In this document: positions 60,406-64,000 of the stretch, one piece after another
How positions within the stretch are numbered: the first letter of the stretch is position 1
Layout: each line of letters begins with the position of its first letter
Source: Oscillospiraceae bacterium
GTDB lineage: Bacteria; Bacillota; Clostridia; Oscillospirales; Ruminococcaceae
Assembly: GCA_017521325.1 (NCBI GenBank)
Contig: JAFXCV010000049.1
Coordinates: 1-64,000 of the forward strand
Direction of reading: 5' to 3'
Length of the DNA: 64,000 nt
Program-made: the position numbers and the translations under genes
Notes under the pieces: generated by a model
Database searches by the model: none
What the model was told of the DNA's origin: nothing
What the model saw: only the letters and a program-made list of their open reading frames with translations

Positions 60406-61830
60406 CTACCGGATGTTCCGCACAAGCTCTGCCGCACGTTCGTATTCCACATTCCGCAGACGAAAGCGTGTGGGCTTTTCGCTGTGAAAGAAAAAGATGA
60501 GATCGCATTTCCCAAAAAACCGCTGAAAGGGGTTGCGGCGAACTTCCACCGCAGTAAGGTGATGCGTTCCGGCAATGATCGTGTGGAACACAAATCCTCG
60601 GCAGAACCGCAGGCAGACCTGTGTTTTGGTGATGCTCACGCCGCTTGTGAGCAGGGCGGCAAGCTGTACCGCCACTTTCCAGAGCAGCGGAATGAGCGCC
60701 ATAAGCAGCAGAAATTCAGTCAACTGTGCGGCGGCAGGAAACATCCTCTTTCCGATCAGCAGCGTCGGAACTACCGCACAGATCGCAGTCACCGGCATCC
60801 ACACATAACTCCAGAATGCACCCAATCGGGGACGAAGCGTATTCGGCAGCATTGCCGCATCCGGAAAGAGCATCGGCAGCATATGCAGGATTTCATCATG
60901 CCGCAGGATCGGCAGACATACGGGGATCGTTCCCTGTTTCACGCCATAGCCGGGGCAGCTGATGGCAAGGGAATACATCCTGCACAGCTTTGTGAGCAGA
61001 TTCTGACGGATGTCGATGTAGCCGATGCGGTCGCTGCGCAGAAAAAAGCTCCGCTTTGTGAGGATGCCGCTGCGGACAAAGAGCATCCGCCTGTCGGTTT
61101 CCATCTGAAAGCAGCCGTATTGCAGCAGGTTTTTCACAAAAGAAAGAAACCATGTGGAAAATACAAGCAGCCCCACCGCCACCGCCGCAGGTGGTATCCC
61201 CCTAAGCTGATGGGAGAGCTGTGCGGTAATCTCACTGAAACGCTGGGGTAGTTCCATCTGCTGCGGCAGTCTGCCGATGATGCGCACGCTCTGAAACCAC
61301 AGCGTTGCCGTGTAGACCGCCCCCGAAAAGCTGCTGGAAAAAATGACGGAAAACAGCAGGATTCTCCACGGATGCACGGTTTGTCGGAATCCGTATTTTC
61401 CGTGCGGTCGGATGGCAGGCAGGAGCCGGCACAGGTGCTGCGCATCCTGCCTGCGCAGAAGCAGACGCAGATCGGTCGTGCGTGCAATGCCCGACGCCGT
61501 ATCCGCCGACAGATACACGCCGCCCACACAGCGCAGCAGGAGGGGATATTCGAGCGTGAGTGCGGACAGATTCTGCGAGGGAATGCGGCGGCTGTGTCGA
61601 AAAAATATGCCGCTGTGCACCGTAAGATCGCCCTTTTCCGCATGGATGGTGCAGGAATACCACCTAAGCCACCCGAAGCCCAGAATCAGGAAAAGCAGGA
61701 ACAGATCGGAGCGTTCCATGCGGATGCCCTCGGTGCGAAAATGCAGCAGACTGCGCACGAGGGGAAACAGGAGCAGCCAGAGGCTGCGCAGGCTGTAGCG
61801 GATGATGCGCAGGGGATGCTCACGGAGCAT
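60406..61830 (-). CDS. YdbT-like PH-domain membrane protein
   Basis: 474 residues with repeated bacterial PH (bPH_2) domains separated by helix pairs: two-helix start (about 12-60), PH1 (about 60-140), helices (about 155-235), PH2 (about 245-330; FQMETDRRMLFVRSGILTKR), helices (about 340-400), PH3 (about 400-474). Partner of the YdbS-like protein encoded upstream with an 11-bp overlap. Role unknown in Firmicutes; a Bacillus YdbS/YdbT pair is linked to resistance to a class I bacteriocin. ATG at 61830; a 30-residue upstream extension is rejected because it overlaps ydbS too far. Confidence 0.85.
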   Translation of the reverse strand: MLREHPLRIIRYSLRSLWLLLFPLVRSLLHFRTEGIRMERSDLFLLFLILGFGWLRWYSCTIHAEKGDLTVHSGIFFRHSRRIPSQNLSALTLEYPLLLRCVGGVYLSADTASGIARTTDLRLLLRRQDAQHLCRLLPAIRPHGKYGFRQTVHPWRILLFSVIFSSSFSGAVYTATLWFQSVRIIGRLPQQMELPQRFSEITAQLSHQLRGIPPAAVAVGLLVFSTWFLSFVKNLLQYGCFQMETDRRMLFVRSGILTKRSFFLRSDRIGYIDIRQNLLTKLCRMYSLAISCPGYGVKQGTIPVCLPILRHDEILHMLPMLFPDAAMLPNTLRPRLGAFWSYVWMPVTAICAVVPTLLIGKRMFPAAAQLTEFLLLMALIPLLWKVAVQLAALLTSGVSITKTQVCLRFCRGFVFHTIIAGTHHLTAVEVRRNPFQRFFGKCDLIFFFHSEKPTRFRLRNVEYERAAELVRNIR

Positions 61831-62263
61831 GGAATACCCCCTTCTGCCGCAGAAATTCCGTGAGTGCCATGCGGTCACGGTGGCTGAGAAAGGCAATGCC
61901 GAGCATGCCGCCGTAGACATGCAGGACGATGAAATTCAGCCCCCATGCGCCGTCAAAGGGGCCGTGGATGATCCGCACGAACTGGATGCTCCGCAGCAGC
62001 ACGGACTGCTCACGCCGCAGAAAAATGCCGTGCCGCACAGTGATCTGTGATGAGGAAATAATGCAGCGCAGACTGCGGATGTACAGCGGAAATCCGATGC
62101 AGCCAAGGAGCGAGATCGCAACGGCGGATGCATTGCAAATCAGCAGCACAAGCGGATAGGACCTGAAAAAATAAGCCGCCGCTATGCAGACAAGCAGCGC
62201 CATGCAAAGCAGCAGAAGCTGCAAAAGCCGTGCAGCGGCAAAATCGGCGTGATAGACAGTCAT
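61820..62263 (-). CDS. YdbS-like PH-domain membrane protein
   Basis: 147 residues: two helices (about 12-60) and one bPH_2 domain (about 62-140; RCIISSSQITVRHGIFLRRE, WGLNFIVLHVYGG). CCGGAGGTTCT precedes the ATG. Overlaps the YdbT-like gene by 11 bp, so the two are coupled and probably form a complex. Confidence 0.88.
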   Translation of the reverse strand: MTVYHADFAAARLLQLLLLCMALLVCIAAAYFFRSYPLVLLICNASAVAISLLGCIGFPLYIRSLRCIISSSQITVRHGIFLRREQSVLLRSIQFVRIIHGPFDGAWGLNFIVLHVYGGMLGIAFLSHRDRMALTEFLRQKGVFHAP

Positions 62264-62374
62264 AGAACCTCCGGATACGGTGCGGTCATGCCGCAGAGGG
62301 ATGCGTACATATACATAGTATGGTAGAAAATCACTATAACATGCAGGTTTGCTGAAAAAAGAAAGGAGTCTGCC

Positions 62375-63760
62375 ATGTATCGCTTCTTATCGACGCTGAA
62401 TCAACTCATGTGGGGCAGCGGTCTGCTGTTCCTGCTGCTGGGAACGGGGCTGCTTTGCCTGTTTTCGGGGAAATTTGCGGCGCTGCGAAGTTTTCGACTG
62501 CTTGTGCGGAAACAAAAAAACACCCCAAAATCAGAGGGCATGTCCGCATTTGCTGCATCCGCCACCTCCCTTGCCGCCGCCATGGGAACGGGGAATATCG
62601 CAGGCGTTGCTACCGCCCTGACGCTTGGGGGAGCCGGAGCAATTTTCTGGATGTGGGCAGCGGCGCTTGTGGGAATGGCGCTGATTTATGCGGAAAATGT
62701 CCTCGGCTGCCGTTTCCGCCGCAGAAACAAAGAGGGCTTCCCCATTTGCGGTGCCATGGCATATCTGCGTTTCGGGCTGCAAAGTCCGAAGCTTGCGGCT
62801 GCCTTTGCCGTGTGCTGCACGGCGGCATCCTTCGGTATGGGCAATATGACGCAGTCGAATGCTATGGCGCAGACACTCAATGCGGCATTTTCCGTGCCGC
62901 CCGCAGCCTCGGGAATTGCGGCAGCACTCCTCACGGGCGTGGTCATTCTCGGCGGCGCAAAGCGCATCGGAAAATTCACCTGCGCCGTGATTCCGCTGCT
63001 TTCTGCTGCCTATCTTCTGGCGGCAGGCGTTGTCATCTGGAAATTCCGTGAGAATCTGGGCAGTGCCTTTTCTTCCATTTTTGACGGTGCATTCGGCATT
63101 TCCGCTGCGGGCGGCGGCATCAGCGGCGCTGCGGTGCAGCATGCCATGTCCGTGGGGCTGCGGCGTGGGGTGTTTTCGAATGAAGCGGGACTTGGCAGCA
63201 GCAGCATCCTGCATGGGGATGCGGATATTGAAAGCCCCGAAAGAATGGGACTTTTCGGCATGTGTGAGGTGTTCGTGGATACCTTTGTCTGCTGCACGGC
63301 AACGGCACTTGTCATCCTCTGCACGGGGGTTCTGGATTCCTCTGCGGATGGGGGTGCTCTGGTGCTGGAGGCATTTCGCATGGGAATGGGAACGGCGGCA
63401 GATGTGCTTCTGCCGCCGATGATCGCACTATTCGCATTATGTACCCTGATCGGGTGGTCGTACTGCGGAAGCAGCGCATTCGGGTACCTGACAAACGGAA
63501 AGTACATCCGCAGCTACCGCCTTGTGTTCTGCCTTGCAGCAGGAATCGGCGCTGTCATGCGCCTTGAAACGGTGTGGGTGCTTGCGGATATTGCCAATGC
63601 CGGCATGGCATACTGCAATCTGCCCGCCCTTCTGCTTCTGTATCCGTCCGCTGTCAGAGTCTTACCCGAAAAAGACCGTGGCGGTTGCAGTACGCATACA
63701 GATCGCCACGCTTGCGCTTCTGAAGGCGGCACGCCGCATTCTGTTCGGGGTAGAGCTTGA
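62375..63760 (+). CDS. Sodium:alanine symporter (AGCS family)
   Basis: 461 residues, about 11 helices. Family motifs: MGTGNIAGVATAL (substrate/Na+ site), GMGNMTQSNAMA and RRGVFSNEAGLGSSSI. Imports alanine or glycine with Na+. AGAAAGGAGTCTGCC precedes the ATG. The normal family end is reached near VRVLPEKDR (about 63675); the frame then runs another 28 residues antisense to the next gene, an extension with no membrane character. Either the stop was lost or the last codons are functionless. Confidence 0.9.
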   Translation: MYRFLSTLNQLMWGSGLLFLLLGTGLLCLFSGKFAALRSFRLLVRKQKNTPKSEGMSAFAASATSLAAAMGTGNIAGVATALTLGGAGAIFWMWAAALVGMALIYAENVLGCRFRRRNKEGFPICGAMAYLRFGLQSPKLAAAFAVCCTAASFGMGNMTQSNAMAQTLNAAFSVPPAASGIAAALLTGVVILGGAKRIGKFTCAVIPLLSAAYLLAAGVVIWKFRENLGSAFSSIFDGAFGISAAGGGISGAAVQHAMSVGLRRGVFSNEAGLGSSSILHGDADIESPERMGLFGMCEVFVDTFVCCTATALVILCTGVLDSSADGGALVLEAFRMGMGTAADVLLPPMIALFALCTLIGWSYCGSSAFGYLTNGKYIRSYRLVFCLAAGIGAVMRLETVWVLADIANAGMAYCNLPALLLLYPSAVRVLPEKDRGGCSTHTDRHACASEGGTPHSVRGRA

Positions 63761-63995
63761 CAAATTCGATCCTGTCGGCGCACACATAGCAGATAAACGA
63801 AATATAATGGGATTTTTCCATCGGATGATCGAGTGTGATATAGTAATCCCCGTCGCTTTCTTCAATGAGAATTGCATGCTCATCCGCAGCCTCCTCCGCT
63901 TCGAGGGGCGGCAGGGATACGCCGCAGCAGCTGAATGCGCCCATGCCGACGGACTGGATGACGTTGCCGCAGACGGGGCAGACGTAAAAGGACAT
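63654..63995 (-). CDS. Desulfoferrodoxin-like superoxide reductase
   Basis: 113 residues with both halves of a class I desulfoferrodoxin: an N-terminal desulforedoxin-type iron site (CPVCGN ... FSCCG; Cys6, Cys9, Cys23, Cys24) and the superoxide-reductase centre (EHAIL, DHPMEKSHYISF, and CNRHG supplying the His and Cys ligands). Expected to reduce superoxide to peroxide in an anaerobe. It is shorter than the usual 125 residues and less conserved around the centre, so function should be treated as probable. ATG at 63995. Overlaps the end of the symporter frame on the opposite strand by 107 bp. Confidence 0.82.
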   Translation of the reverse strand: MSFYVCPVCGNVIQSVGMGAFSCCGVSLPPLEAEEAADEHAILIEESDGDYYITLDHPMEKSHYISFICYVCADRIEFVKLYPEQNAACRLQKRKRGDLYAYCNRHGLFRVRL

Positions 63996-64000
63996 TCTGC

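Overview
The window looks like chromosomal DNA from a strictly anaerobic, spore-forming, plant-fibre-degrading Firmicute, most likely a Ruminococcus-like member of the Oscillospiraceae. This is inferred from gene content and protein style, not from a marker phylogeny. Pointers are spore genes (gpr, spoVS), a GH74 xyloglucanase lipoprotein, indolepyruvate:ferredoxin oxidoreductase, a desulfoferrodoxin-like protein, CoA-dehydratase activase proteins, fused SecDF and a coding GC content in the mid-50s percent. No prophage, IS element, CRISPR array or rRNA is visible. Nearly all of the window is packed housekeeping and accessory chromosome.

Layout. 1-8.7 kb is a minus-strand train of tightly spaced genes: metF, a separate MetH reactivation-domain gene, metH (4-bp overlaps), then GH74, a GH25 lysozyme, manA and a ROK glucokinase cut by the left edge. 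8.9-11.6 kb holds ung, citrate synthase and tRNA-Pro. 11.9-16.2 kb holds a DUF4298-glyoxalase fusion, a stand-alone MutS-like ATPase, gpr, rpsT and a DUF378 protein. 16.4-24.5 kb has a Na/Pi cotransporter behind PhoP-like boxes, a GIY-YIG-like protein, guaB, a tRNA-Thr/tRNA-Tyr pair and a calcium-type P-ATPase. 24.6-29.4 kb has a PASTA-domain protein whose kinase domain lacks its catalytic residues, then an ECF sigma factor with a 613-residue membrane partner. 29.6-35.6 kb is the arylacetate cluster paaK-DUF3592-iorA-iorB-ACT. 35.9-43.7 kb holds a flippase, deoD, a DUF896 protein behind an apparent attenuator, a second GH25, a VWA protein, an HTH protein, a histidine phosphatase and a prokaryotic RING-like membrane protein. 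44-48.2 kb holds the two parts of an acyl-CoA dehydratase activase. 48.3-55.6 kb holds alr, a YpsA-like SLOG protein, a degenerate LCP-like protein, tatD, secDF, a zinc-ribbon pilin-like protein and spoVS. 55.7-64 kb holds ymdB, a polytopic acyltransferase-like protein with an acidic tail, a DivIVA-like repeat protein with a nucleotide-sugar enzyme and a coiled-coil protein, a YdbS/YdbT pair, an AGCS symporter and a desulfoferrodoxin-like protein.

The strongest unusual signal is between genes. At least six copies of a modular GC-rich repeat sit just beyond gene ends. Each intact copy carries a CCCCTCCCC/GGGGAGGGG hairpin whose 3' arm is also the first half of a short-loop G-quadruplex motif (G4-N1-G4-N2-G4-N1-G4), so the two structures exclude each other. 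In five of six copies the G-rich strand is the mRNA strand of the gene that has just ended. Several copies are flanked by duplicated terminator hairpins, and at three loci a repeat boundary coincides with a promoter -35 box. A second family, a 95-bp double-hairpin repeat, flanks iorB.
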